47,395 nt of DNA from Acanthamoeba sp. SK_2022b (lineage: Eukaryota > Discosea > Longamoebia > Acanthamoebidae): positions 1-47,395 of the forward strand of contig JANDJZ010001756.1 of the NCBI GenBank assembly GCA_027943245.1, given 5' to 3'. The notes under the pieces are model-generated. The model did no database searches, was not told the origin of the DNA, and saw only the letters and a program-made list of their open reading frames with translations. The first letter of the stretch is position 1; the number at the start of each line of letters is the position of its first letter. A program made the position numbers and the translations under genes. Shown piece after piece: positions 18,682 to 28,136 of the stretch.

Positions 18682-19523
18682 ACGGCAAAACCAAATGGAT
18701 CGCCGCGTTGTGCCTGCTGCCGTTTATCGTGCTGTTCGGCGCGTTTCAGATCGCCCCGCTGGTGTGGATCGCCGTTCACAGCTTTTTCAGTGAGAGCAGC
18801 GGCTGGGGATGGGGCAACTATGTCGATATCCTCACCTCGCCGTTCTACCTGCAGGCCTTTCAGTTCTCGCTGGAGATCTCGCTGTGGTCGAGCGTCTACG
18901 GCTTGCTGATTGCGTTAGTGGGCAGTTACTCGCTGCGCCAGCTCGGCCAGACCCGATTTCATGACTTCGTGATGTCGTTCACCAACATGACCAGCAACTT
19001 CGCCGGGGTGCCGCTGGCGTTTGCCTTCGTCATCCTGCTGGGGCTGAACGGTTGCCTGACGCTGCTGCTGCGCAAATACGGTCTGATGGAGAGTTTCAAC
19101 CTCTATTCGAAGAGCGGCCTGATCGTGCTGTATACCTACTTCCAGATCCCACTGGGGGTGCTGTTGCTGTATCCGGCGTTCGACGCGCTGCGCGCCGATT
19201 GGCGCGAGTCGGCGGCGCTGCTCGGCGCCGGCCCCTGGCGCTACTGGCGGCATATCGGCCTGCCGGTGCTGGCGCCGGCGCTGATGGGCACCTTCGTCAT
19301 TCTGCTGGCTAACGCGCTGGGCGCCTACGCTACGGTCTACGCGCTGACCACCGGCAACTTCAACGTGATCCCGATCCGCATCTCGGCGCTGGTGGCGGGG
19401 GACATCTCCCTCGATCCGAACCTGGCCAGCGCGTTGGCGATGCTGCTGGTGGTGATGATGGCGTTTATCACGGTGATCCACCAGTGGATGCTGCGCAGGA
19501 GCTACCTCAATGCGCGCTCATAA
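18678..19523 (+). CDS. ABC transporter permease, first subunit
   Basis: This 281-residue inner-membrane protein has about six hydrophobic segments. Its EAA-type coupling loop contains ESAALLGAGPWRYWRHIGLP. The ATG at 18678 overlaps the preceding stop codon (ATGA), which fixes the start and implies translational coupling. It pairs with the next permease to form the channel. The type is that of iron/polyamine/phosphonate importers with two distinct permeases. Confidence 0.9.
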   Translation: MNGKTKWIAALCLLPFIVLFGAFQIAPLVWIAVHSFFSESSGWGWGNYVDILTSPFYLQAFQFSLEISLWSSVYGLLIALVGSYSLRQLGQTRFHDFVMSFTNMTSNFAGVPLAFAFVILLGLNGCLTLLLRKYGLMESFNLYSKSGLIVLYTYFQIPLGVLLLYPAFDALRADWRESAALLGAGPWRYWRHIGLPVLAPALMGTFVILLANALGAYATVYALTTGNFNVIPIRISALVAGDISLDPNLASALAMLLVVMMAFITVIHQWMLRRSYLNARS

Positions 19524-19540
19524 TCGGATGGAGAATGCTC

Positions 19541-20326
19541 ATGTCGCGTGCTGAACGCTTGTACCATCGCACGGTGACCGGCCTGCTGCTGCTGATCCTG
19601 CTGTTGCCGCTGGCGGCGACGCTGATTTATGCGCTGGCCACCCAGTGGGGCGCCACCATTTTGCCGGACGGTTTTACCCTGAAGTGGCTGACGGCGCTGT
19701 GGAGCGACCCGCGCTTTTTGCAGGCGCTGTGGCACTCGCTGTTGATCTGCTTCGGCACGCTGCTGCTGTCGGTGGTGGTGATCCTGCCGGCGATGTTTGT
19801 GATCGCTTACTACTTTCCCAAGCTGGACGCGGTGATGAACGTGCTGATTCTGCTGCCGTTCGCCGTGCCGCCGGTGGTGTCGGCGGTGGGGCTGATGCAG
19901 CTGTTCGCCGCCGATCCGCTGCCGCTGCTCGGCACTCCGTGGATTTTGGTGGGCTGCTATTTCACCATCGCGCTGCCGTTTATCTACCGCGCCATCAGCA
20001 ATAACATGCAGGCGATCAATCTGCGCGATCTGATGGACGCCGCGCACCTGCTCGGCGCCAGCACCTGGCAGGCGGCGCTGCTGGTGGTGCTGCCGAACCT
20101 GCGCAAGGGCGGAACGATCGCCGTGCTGCTGTCGTTCTCGTTTCTGATCGGCGAGTTCGTGTTCGCCAACCTGCTGGTGGGCAGCCAGTATGAAACGCTG
20201 CAGGTCTACCTGTTCAACATGCGCAACGGCAGCGGGCATTTCACCAGCGCGCTGGTCATCTCCTATTTCGCCGTGGTGCTGCTCGTCACCTGGCTGGCGA
20301 ACCTGCTGAATAAAAACAAGGGTTAA
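19541..20326 (+). CDS. ABC transporter permease, second subunit
   Basis: This 261-residue membrane protein has about six hydrophobic segments and a coupling loop containing DAAHLLGASTWQAALLVVLP. Two ATGs, at 19535 and 19541, are in frame; 19541 is chosen because GGAG lies 7 bases upstream of it. It starts 17 bp after the first permease and ends 4 bp before the ATPase. The tight spacing of all five genes supports one transcript. Confidence 0.9.
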   Translation: MSRAERLYHRTVTGLLLLILLLPLAATLIYALATQWGATILPDGFTLKWLTALWSDPRFLQALWHSLLICFGTLLLSVVVILPAMFVIAYYFPKLDAVMNVLILLPFAVPPVVSAVGLMQLFAADPLPLLGTPWILVGCYFTIALPFIYRAISNNMQAINLRDLMDAAHLLGASTWQAALLVVLPNLRKGGTIAVLLSFSFLIGEFVFANLLVGSQYETLQVYLFNMRNGSGHFTSALVISYFAVVLLVTWLANLLNKNKG

Positions 20327-20330
20327 CCCG

Positions 20331-21323
20331 ATGGCTTATCTCAACGTCACCCGCCTGAACAAACACTATGGCCAGACCCAGGTGTTTCAGGATATCGATT
20401 TCACCGCCGAAGAGGGGGAGTTCGTCACCCTGCTGGGGCCGAGCGGCTGCGGCAAATCGACGCTGCTGCGCTGCCTGGCCGGCCTGACCCCGGTCGACAG
20501 CGGGCACATTTTGCTGCAGGGCCAGGATCTGGTGCCGCTGGCGCCGCAAAAGCGCGGCATCGGCATGGTGTTCCAAAGCTATGCGCTGTTTCCCAATATG
20601 ACGGTGGAAGGCAACGTGGCCTTCGGGTTGAAAATGCAGAAGCTGGCGGCCGGGCAGATCGGCCAGCGGGTGCAGGAGGTGCTGGCGCTGGTGGAGCTGA
20701 GCGATCTGGCGAAGCGCTATCCGCATCAGCTGTCGGGCGGCCAGTGTCAGCGCGTGGCGCTGGCGCGATCGCTGGTCACCCGCCCGCGGCTGCTGCTGCT
20801 CGACGAACCGCTGTCGGCGCTGGACGCGCGTATCCGCAAACACCTGCGCGAGCAGATCCGGCGCATTCAACGCGAGCTGAACCTGACGGCGATCTTCGTC
20901 ACCCACGATCAGGAAGAGGCATTGACCCTGTCGGATCGCATCGTGCTGATGAACCAGGGGCAGATCGTGCAGAGCGGCGATGCGGAAACCCTGTATACCC
21001 AGCCGGCGGACGCCTTCGCCGCCGGGTTTATCGGCAACTATAACCTGCTGACCGCCGAACAGGCCGCCCAGCTGACCGGGAGCAGCTATGCCGGCAAGGT
21101 GGCGATCCGGCCCGAGTCTATCGGCCTGTTGCCGGCCGGGCAGGGGATCGGCGGGGTGATCCTGGGCCACAGTTTGCTCGGGAATGTGGTACGCTATCGG
21201 ATTCAGGTTCGCGGTGTAGAATTGCTGGTTGACGTGCTCAACCGGTCGGTGGCCGACTTGCGGCCCGACGGCGCGGAAATTGGGCTACACTTGGAACCTG
21301 TTGTATTGCGGGAAGTTGCATGA
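20331..21323 (+). CDS. ABC transporter ATPase
   Basis: This 330-residue ATPase has the Walker A motif GPSGCGKST, the signature LSGGQCQR, Walker B LLLLDEP and the H-loop VTHDQEEA. A C-terminal TOBE-like extension (about residues 245-330) is typical of importers of the iron/polyamine/maltose type. It powers the importer encoded upstream. It is the last gene of the operon; no clear terminator follows in the 240 bp before yjbB. Confidence 0.92.
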   Translation: MAYLNVTRLNKHYGQTQVFQDIDFTAEEGEFVTLLGPSGCGKSTLLRCLAGLTPVDSGHILLQGQDLVPLAPQKRGIGMVFQSYALFPNMTVEGNVAFGLKMQKLAAGQIGQRVQEVLALVELSDLAKRYPHQLSGGQCQRVALARSLVTRPRLLLLDEPLSALDARIRKHLREQIRRIQRELNLTAIFVTHDQEEALTLSDRIVLMNQGQIVQSGDAETLYTQPADAFAAGFIGNYNLLTAEQAAQLTGSSYAGKVAIRPESIGLLPAGQGIGGVILGHSLLGNVVRYRIQVRGVELLVDVLNRSVADLRPDGAEIGLHLEPVVLREVA

Positions 21324-21563
21324 CTTCGCAGCGCGGCGCCGGGGCCTTTCCGCCGCCGCATTAACCCTTCTTTTCTGCGGTCTGCCGCCCGCTCGCTGTC
21401 CTGCCAGACCTACGCCCGGCAGGCGGGACCGCGCGCTGTACCCGTCATCTTTTGGCCTACCGGCTGCGGCTAAGGCGAACAGAACCGTTCCGTCCGTCCG
21501 CACCGCCTGACTGGCATCGGGTATCAGCCTCCTTTGGCCGGGCGTTAATGGAGCGTATCTTCC

Positions 21564-23213
21564 GTGCTGACCCTTCTTCACCTGCTTTCCTCCGTGGCGC
21601 TGTTGGTGTGGGGTACCCACATCGTGCGCACCGGGATCATGCGGGTTTACGGCGCCAATCTGCGGCGCGTGTTGAGCGACAGCGTTGAGAAAAAGCCGCT
21701 GGCGTTCGTTTCCGGCATTGGCGTGACCGCGCTGGTGCAAAGCAGCAACGCCACGGCGCTGCTGGTGACCTCTTTCGTCGCGCAGGGGCTGGTGGGGCTG
21801 GCGCCTGCGCTGGTGATCATGCTCGGCGCCGACGTCGGCACCGCGCTGATGGCGCGCGTGCTGACCTTCGATCTTTCCTGGCTGTCGCCGCTGCTGATCC
21901 TGGTCGGCGTCTTCCTGTTCCTCAGCCGCAAACAGATGCGGATCGGCCAGATCGGGCGCGTCCTGATCGGCCTTGGGCTGATCGTGTTGGCGCTGGAGCT
22001 GATCGTGGCCGCCGCCACGCCGATCACCCAGGCGGCCGGGGTCAAAGTGCTGTTCTCGTCGCTGACCGGCGACGTGATGCTGGACGCCCTGACTGGCGCG
22101 CTGTTCGCCATCGTCAGTTATTCCAGCCTGGCGGCGGTGCTGCTGACCGCCACCCTGACCGCGTCCGGCGTGATTTCGCTGAAGGTGGCGCTCTGCCTGG
22201 TGATCGGCGCCAACCTCGGCAGCGGCCTGCTGGCGATGATCAACGCCAGCGGCCAGAACGCCGCCGGACGGCGCGTAGCGCTCGGCAGCCTGCTGTTCAA
22301 GCTGGTGGGGTGCGTGCTGGTGCTGCCGTTCGTCGCCTATCTGGCGGATGTGATGGCTCAGTTGCCTGGCGGCAGCGAAGAACTGGTGATCTATTTCCAC
22401 GTGTTCTACAACCTGATCCGCTGCCTGGTGATGATCCCGCTGGCCGGGCCGATGGCCACGCTGTGCGAGCGGCTGATCGTCGACGTGGCGGCCGACGATC
22501 CGCGCATGCGGCCGCGCCATCTGGACGCCAGCGCGCTGGACACGCCGACGCTGGCGCTGGCCAACGCGGCGCGCGAAACGCTGCGGATGGGCGATGTGGT
22601 GGAACACATGATGATCCTGCAGCGCGAAGTGCTGCACGGCAAGCAAGGGGTGGATAAAGAGGTGCGGCGTCTGGATGACGACGTCGACGTGCTGTACACC
22701 GCCATCAAGCTGTATCTGGCGCAGATCCAGAAGGAGGATCTGGGCGAGGAAGATTCGCGCCGCTGGGCGGAGATCATCGAAATGGCGCTCAACCTGGAAC
22801 AGGCGGGCGACATCATCGAACGCATGGCCGGCGACGTGGGCGCCAAGTCGCACGCCGCGCGCCGGGCCTTCTCGACGGAAGGGCTGGCGGAGCTGGATGG
22901 GCTGCACGAGCGGCTGATCGGCAACCTGCGTCTGGGGCTGTCGGTGTTCCTGTCCGGCGACGTTACCAGCGCCAAGCGCCTGCGGCGTTCCAAGCACCGC
23001 TTCCGCATTCTGGATCGCCGCTACGCGCACGCGCACGTCGATCGCCTGCACCAGCAAAACGTGCAGAGCATCGAGACCAGTTCGCTGCATTTGGGGTTGT
23101 TGGGGGACATGAAGCGCCTGAACTCGCTGTTTTGCGCCGTGGCTTACAACGTGTTGGATCAGGATGCGAAGGACGACGATCGCGACTGGGAAGACACCCC
23201 AAGCACGCTGTAA
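21564..23213 (+). CDS. yjbB: Na/Pi-cotransporter-family protein YjbB
   Basis: This 549-residue inner-membrane protein resembles E. coli YjbB, reported to export phosphate. Two Na/Pi-cotransporter repeats fill the N-terminal half, with QSSNATALL near residue 53 and SYSSLAAVLLTAT near 190. The C-terminal half (from about 330) is soluble and helical, like PhoU. A GTG start at 21564 follows GGAG and aligns with the E. coli start. It lies directly after metH in E. coli; here the ABC operon intervenes. The 240-bp leader shows no recognised motif. Confidence 0.93.
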   Translation: MLTLLHLLSSVALLVWGTHIVRTGIMRVYGANLRRVLSDSVEKKPLAFVSGIGVTALVQSSNATALLVTSFVAQGLVGLAPALVIMLGADVGTALMARVLTFDLSWLSPLLILVGVFLFLSRKQMRIGQIGRVLIGLGLIVLALELIVAAATPITQAAGVKVLFSSLTGDVMLDALTGALFAIVSYSSLAAVLLTATLTASGVISLKVALCLVIGANLGSGLLAMINASGQNAAGRRVALGSLLFKLVGCVLVLPFVAYLADVMAQLPGGSEELVIYFHVFYNLIRCLVMIPLAGPMATLCERLIVDVAADDPRMRPRHLDASALDTPTLALANAARETLRMGDVVEHMMILQREVLHGKQGVDKEVRRLDDDVDVLYTAIKLYLAQIQKEDLGEEDSRRWAEIIEMALNLEQAGDIIERMAGDVGAKSHAARRAFSTEGLAELDGLHERLIGNLRLGLSVFLSGDVTSAKRLRRSKHRFRILDRRYAHAHVDRLHQQNVQSIETSSLHLGLLGDMKRLNSLFCAVAYNVLDQDAKDDDRDWEDTPSTL

Positions 23214-23242
23214 AAAAATGCCCCCGGTTTTCACCGGGGGCA
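23214..23242 (-). terminator. shlA transcription terminator
   Basis: TGCCCCCGG (23219-23227) pairs with CCGGGGGCA (23234-23242) around TTTTCA. On the minus strand the stem is followed by seven T residues, giving a strong intrinsic terminator for shlA, whose stop is at 23261. On the plus strand the A-run precedes the stem and may also help stop yjbB transcripts. Confidence 0.9.
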
Positions 23243-23260
23243 TTGCCTAGGAGAGGCGCG

Positions 23261-26200
23261 TTATTTGCCGCTGAACACGCCGGCTTTGGCGTCCGCCTGT
23301 TTCGTTGAGGCATGGCCGCTGGCGAACGGCACGTTGCCGTCAACGCCCTGTTTCGCCGCACCGGCGGCCAGGCCGCCTACCGTGGCCGCCACATCGACGC
23401 GGCCGCCGCCCTGATAACGTTGGCCGCTGACGTCCTGCTGGCTGACCTGGCTGCCGCCCAGTTCCACCTTGCCCTGCTGGCTGCGGATCTCGCCGCCGGT
23501 GAGTTGGGTTTGGCCGCCGACCTGCAGCGCCACGCCGTGCTTACCGGCAATCGCCGATTGCTCGCCGACCGCATTGTTGTTCACCACCTCGGCATTGACC
23601 TTGAGCTGCCCCTGGCGGCCCGCCGGCCCGGTGACGCTGTCTTTCACCGCGCCGCCGACGGTGCGTGCACCGCGATCCCACAGCGGGCCCTGCGGTTTCT
23701 CGCCGGCCGGCGTTTCCGGCAGCGTCACTTTACCGTCGGCTTTGCTGAAGCTGACCGCGCCGGTGGTGTCCTGCTGCGGATCGAGGCGACGCGCCACGCT
23801 GTTGTATTTGTCGGTGGTGGCGTCGGCCACTTTGTTCACCCCGGCGTCCAGTTTCTCTTTCACTTTCCCGGCGTAGCGCGGCGTGCCCACCTTCGACAGC
23901 TTGGAGGTGATACTGCTGCCCGGATCGTTGCTGTGGCTCAGACCGGCATCCACATCCACCTTCACGCCTTTCTCGACGTCTTTGCGGCTTTCAACGTGCA
24001 GATCGCCGCCCACCTTGCCCTGTACGCTGTCGGCATCGACGCGCGCCCCGGCGAGGCGGGTGTCCTTGCCGCTGTTGAGCGCCACATCGCCCGCGGTGAT
24101 GCCGGTGTTGGCGTGGGTGGTTTTATCCTGCTGTTCCACGCCGACCTTCAGACCGGCGCCCAGCGTATGGGTGTCTTTGCCGGTGTTCGGATCGACCTTG
24201 CCGGCGGCGTCCTTGTTGAACGTTTGGCCGCCTTTGGCGTTGGCTTTAATGCCCAGGCTCCAGTTGTCCTTATGCTGCTCGTTCTTGGCGGACTCCAGCA
24301 GGATACCGCCGTTTTTCGCCTCGAGCGCGGCGCTGCCGCCGCTGACCTTGGCGCCCTGCAGATGCAGCGCGTCATCGCCTTTGCCGCCGGCGGACAGGGT
24401 GACCTTGCCGTCTGAGGCGAGCTTAGCGCCCTGGCGTTCGGTCGCGGACTCATTCACCTTGGCGATGTCGAACGCGCCGCCGGCGGAGAGACTGCCACCG
24501 GTTTTTTCCTTGCTGTCGCTGCTGCCGGCGCCCAGATCGAGATTGCCGGACAGCTGGCTTTCCTTGCGCGTTTGGGTCGATTCCGCCGCCTGCAGCGCGA
24601 CCTTGTTGCCCGCGCTCAGGGTGATGTCGCCCTGGCTTTTGACGTCGGTGCCTTTAAGCGTCAGATCGCGGCCCGCCTTCAGTTCAACGCCCTGTTGGCC
24701 GCTGACGTTGCCGACCTGTGCGGTACTGCCGCTGCTTTCGCCTTTGTTGGTACCGCCGCCGAAGCCGGCGCCGAAGTTTTTACTGTCGGCGGTGAAGCCG
24801 CCCTTCGCCGAGGCCTTGACGTTAAAGCCGCTGTGGTTCTCACTCTGTTTGTCGCTGGCCTGATCAAAGCGGATATCGCCGCCGGCGTCGACGGTGGTTT
24901 TACCGCTGCCGCCGTTCAGCGCGGTACCCTGATAGACCGCGTCTTTTTTCACGTTGACGTTGATGCCGTTGGCCGCGTCGATCGAGCCGGTCACCGCCTG
25001 GCTGGCGCTGCTGTTGCTGCGCTGGGTGCCGCCTTCGCCCTTGGCGTCTACGGTCAGATCGCTGCCGGTGGAGGTGTAGACGCGCACGCCGGCGCTGCCG
25101 CGGGTATCGCGGTTCTGCTCTTCCTGGCGGTTCGTTGCAGCTTCGCTGCGGTGGCTGTCCGCCGTCAGCGTGACCGCGCCTTTGCTTGCCTGATATTGCG
25201 TGCCCTGATCGCGCACTTCGCCTTTGGCGTTGATGTCGATGCTGCCGGCTTTCACCGAGCTGACCACCGCCTGCGAGCTGCTGCTGCGTTTTTCGCTGCT
25301 GCCGCCCTGTGCGCCGATATCCAGGCCGACGTTAGGCGCGCCGATGCCGCCGATGTCGTTGATGACGCCGGTGGCGTCCAGCTTGGCCGCCTTGCCGACC
25401 GCGCGCTCGACCGGGCGGGTCACGGCGCTGTAATCGACGTTGGCACCGATGTTCACGCCGACGTCGGTTTTGGTGGTGGTGCTGCTGGCGGTGTCGGCGG
25501 CGGCCAAATGATCGACGCCGGCGGCGTTCTCTTGGTAGGTGCCGCCGACGCTGTGCTGCGCGCCTTGCTGGGTCAGCTTGTCGCGGGCGTTGACAGTCAG
25601 GTTGCCTTTGACGTCGCTGCCGGAGGTGACCGCCTTGCTGCTCTGCGCCTGCGTTTTGCTGTTCTCGTAGCCGGCTTCCACGCCGCTGCCGAGCTTGTCG
25701 ATGCCGCCGGTGTAGTAGAAACCGCCGCCGATCTTGGTCTGCTCGGTGTTCGAGGTGGTTTTATCGTCGGCCGCCAGGAACGAGACCTTGTTGCCGCTGA
25801 CGCTGGCGTCGCCTTTGTCGGCGACCAGTTTGGAGCCGCTGAAGGTCACGTCCTTCTCCGCCTCGAGCTTCACGCTACCGCCGCTGAGGGTCGAGGCGCG
25901 GTTTTCGGTGCGGGTGGTTTTTTCGTTGTCGCGGGTGTGTTCGATGCGCAAACCGGCACGGTATTGCTTGTCGCCGGCTTCTTTGGCGTAGCCATTGACG
26001 GTCAGCGCGGTCTTCTGCTCATCGATTTTTTGCTGCTGTTCGGCGGCCTTGACGTTGATGTTGCCGGTCTGCGACGTCACGCTCAGCTCACCGCCGCTGG
26101 TGACCTGGCTGCCGATGACGTCGGTATCCTTACGGCTGACCAGCTTCAGGTTGGTATCAGACTTCAGCTCGCTGGCGGTGCTGCTCTGGTAGCTGTTGTC

Positions 26201-28087
26201 GGCCTTGTGTGAACTGCTGGTGATGTTGAAGGCGGTGCCGGTGCGCGCGTCGATTTTGTCCACGGTGGTGCTCAGCGCGTTGTCGATGCGCAGGCCACCT
26301 TGCGTGGCGGTGACCAGGCCGCCTTCCTTGCCGCGCGCCTTGCTGCCGGTGATGGTGACGCCCTGCTGGCCGTTCAGGCGCAGGGTGCCGTCGCTGGTCA
26401 GTTCGGAGGCGTGGCTGACCTCGCGACGGTTGCTGTTGTTTTTGTTGTCGCCGCCGCCGATGCCGCCCCAGGAGGTTTTGTCATCGCGCACCGCTTTGGC
26501 GTTGGCGGTTTTCTGCACCCCGATCTGGATTTGGTTGCCGGCATTGACCGTCAAATCGCGGCCGGCGTGCAGCTTGGCGCCCTGGGTCGCGACGTTGTTG
26601 CCGGCCTCCAGCGTCAGCGCCCCCTGGCTGCGCAGTTCGCTGGCCTTCAGGCTTTCGCTTTCGTCGCTGCTGCTCCAGCTGCCGGTGCGCAGGCTGGAAG
26701 TGTGATTGCGCTGGTAGCCGCGTTCGGTGGACTTATCCTTCTCCACCAGTCCGGCGAGGTGCACGTTGCGCGCCGCCTTGACGCTCAGCGCCCGATCGGC
26801 GCTGACGTTGGCGCCCAACAGGTTCACGTCTTCCCGGGTACTGACGAGTTTGGCGCTGCCGCTGGCGGCGACGGTGCTGCCTGCCTGCTGCTGCTGCTCG
26901 CGCTCACGGGTGACGTCGTATTGCCAGGAGTAGAACCAGCGGTCGTCGGTGTGGCCCTGGGTCTGTTTCAGCTGCTGGCCGTCGAGCGTCAGCTTGCCGC
27001 CCTGCAGCGTGATGTCTTCGCCGCGAATATCGGTAGCGGTGAGGTGCGCGTGGTTATCCGCCACCAGGCTGATGTTCTTGCCTTTCAGCTCGGTGCGGGT
27101 CAGCTTCTGGCTGCTGCTGCGGTCGTTGACGTAAATGCCGCCGCGGTAGTTCTGGTAGTTGTCGCCGCCGTTGCGGTTGCTGCTGGCGTCGTCAACGCGG
27201 CTTTCGCTGCGAATATCGTAGGCCTTCACCTTGAGATCGTCGCGGGCGGCCAGCGTGCCCGCCAGCTTCACGCCGCTGCCCTGCGCGGTGTTGATGATGT
27301 TGATGCGTCCGGCCTGCATGCTGCCGAGGTAGTAGCTGTCCAGCGCGGTGGTCGGCTGTACGCTGGCCAGCACCTTGCCGTCGCGCGCCACGCGGTTATG
27401 GCCGCTGATGGCGTTGATCGCCGCCGGCGTTACGCTGCCGTTGCGGTGGGTGAAGTCTTGTACGATCACGTCACCGCGGCTGTCTATCTTCGGTGCGATC
27501 AGATCCAGCACGCCGCCGGCGTTCAGGGTACCGTTGAGGCTCAGGGTATTGCGGTTGTCCAGGGTGCTGTAGCCCTGCAGCAGGCCGTTCTCCACCAGCG
27601 GGTTGCCGACCACCAGCGAGGAGCGGCTGGTATTGATGAACCCGCAGCCCTGGCAGCTGATGCCGTTCGGGTTGGCCAGCACGTAGTCGGCCGCCATGCC
27701 GAAGATCTCTTGCTGGCCGTGCAGCAGAGAAGGGTTACGGCCGATCACTTCGTTGAGGATGACGCTGGCTTCGCGCCCGCCCAGATTGGGGTTGGCGCCC
27801 AGTTGGCCGGCCAGCTGCGACAGCCCTGCCTCGCGGGAGTTGTTCAGCACCGCGCCGGGCTGGTTGACGTTGAAGTCCTGATACTGGTTGTGCGACAGCC
27901 CGTTACCGTTCGGCGCGACGATGTCGACCACCTGCGCGCCGGTTGCGGCGGTGGAAACGCCGGGGCCGTTGGCGCCGTTGGCCGCCACGATCTCCGCGGC
28001 ATAGGCGCCGGCGGAAGCGGCGAGAATAATCGCCAGCGCGGCGGCCAGTTTGCCCGCTGCTGAAAGCCTGAAGTTATTATTTTTCAT
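23261..28087 (-). CDS. shlA: Haemolysin ShlA, two-partner secretion exoprotein
   Basis: ShlA is the secreted pore-forming haemolysin of Serratia, exported and activated by ShlB. The start at 28087 gives 1608 residues, the published length. A signal peptide of about 30 residues precedes the secretion domain, which has NPNGI at 139-143 and a C-x-x-C pair at 145/148, features of the haemolysin branch. The rest is a long repetitive beta-helix rich in Gly, Ser, Asn and Asp. No VENN-type pretoxin motif or downstream immunity gene is seen, so it is not a contact-dependent inhibition effector. The frame is unbroken. Confidence 0.96.
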   Translation of the reverse strand: MKNNNFRLSAAGKLAAALAIILAASAGAYAAEIVAANGANGPGVSTAATGAQVVDIVAPNGNGLSHNQYQDFNVNQPGAVLNNSREAGLSQLAGQLGANPNLGGREASVILNEVIGRNPSLLHGQQEIFGMAADYVLANPNGISCQGCGFINTSRSSLVVGNPLVENGLLQGYSTLDNRNTLSLNGTLNAGGVLDLIAPKIDSRGDVIVQDFTHRNGSVTPAAINAISGHNRVARDGKVLASVQPTTALDSYYLGSMQAGRINIINTAQGSGVKLAGTLAARDDLKVKAYDIRSESRVDDASSNRNGGDNYQNYRGGIYVNDRSSSQKLTRTELKGKNISLVADNHAHLTATDIRGEDITLQGGKLTLDGQQLKQTQGHTDDRWFYSWQYDVTREREQQQQAGSTVAASGSAKLVSTREDVNLLGANVSADRALSVKAARNVHLAGLVEKDKSTERGYQRNHTSSLRTGSWSSSDESESLKASELRSQGALTLEAGNNVATQGAKLHAGRDLTVNAGNQIQIGVQKTANAKAVRDDKTSWGGIGGGDNKNNSNRREVSHASELTSDGTLRLNGQQGVTITGSKARGKEGGLVTATQGGLRIDNALSTTVDKIDARTGTAFNITSSSHKADNSYQSSTASELKSDTNLKLVSRKDTDVIGSQVTSGGELSVTSQTGNINVKAAEQQQKIDEQKTALTVNGYAKEAGDKQYRAGLRIEHTRDNEKTTRTENRASTLSGGSVKLEAEKDVTFSGSKLVADKGDASVSGNKVSFLAADDKTTSNTEQTKIGGGFYYTGGIDKLGSGVEAGYENSKTQAQSSKAVTSGSDVKGNLTVNARDKLTQQGAQHSVGGTYQENAAGVDHLAAADTASSTTTKTDVGVNIGANVDYSAVTRPVERAVGKAAKLDATGVINDIGGIGAPNVGLDIGAQGGSSEKRSSSSQAVVSSVKAGSIDINAKGEVRDQGTQYQASKGAVTLTADSHRSEAATNRQEEQNRDTRGSAGVRVYTSTGSDLTVDAKGEGGTQRSNSSASQAVTGSIDAANGINVNVKKDAVYQGTALNGGSGKTTVDAGGDIRFDQASDKQSENHSGFNVKASAKGGFTADSKNFGAGFGGGTNKGESSGSTAQVGNVSGQQGVELKAGRDLTLKGTDVKSQGDITLSAGNKVALQAAESTQTRKESQLSGNLDLGAGSSDSKEKTGGSLSAGGAFDIAKVNESATERQGAKLASDGKVTLSAGGKGDDALHLQGAKVSGGSAALEAKNGGILLESAKNEQHKDNWSLGIKANAKGGQTFNKDAAGKVDPNTGKDTHTLGAGLKVGVEQQDKTTHANTGITAGDVALNSGKDTRLAGARVDADSVQGKVGGDLHVESRKDVEKGVKVDVDAGLSHSNDPGSSITSKLSKVGTPRYAGKVKEKLDAGVNKVADATTDKYNSVARRLDPQQDTTGAVSFSKADGKVTLPETPAGEKPQGPLWDRGARTVGGAVKDSVTGPAGRQGQLKVNAEVVNNNAVGEQSAIAGKHGVALQVGGQTQLTGGEIRSQQGKVELGGSQVSQQDVSGQRYQGGGRVDVAATVGGLAAGAAKQGVDGNVPFASGHASTKQADAKAGVFSGK

Positions 28088-28136
28088 CCATGTCTCTCCG
28101 TATATTGCCGTGGGGTCCTGCAAAACTGCTGATTAA

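Noticed and set aside
15895..21323. Firm assignment as a 2-aminoethylphosphonate (phnRSTUV) system
   Set aside because: The regulator and transporter type are compatible, but PhnW/PhnX are absent and the enzyme present is a different superfamily. The substrate is left open.
21324..21563. Riboswitch or Pho box in the yjbB leader
   Set aside because: Several short GC stems can be drawn, but none matches a known riboswitch core, and no CTGTCAT-type Pho repeats were found.
23400..27300. Tandem DNA repeats or CRISPR array inside shlA
   Set aside because: The periodicity is at protein level (beta-helix repeats). There are no identical direct DNA repeats with regular spacers, and no CRISPR array was seen anywhere in the window.
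23261..28087. Contact-dependent growth inhibition (CdiA-type) toxin
   Set aside because: Length, secretion-domain features and the ShlB-type partner fit ShlA. There is no VENN-like boundary, no variable C-terminal toxin domain and no small immunity gene after the stop codon.
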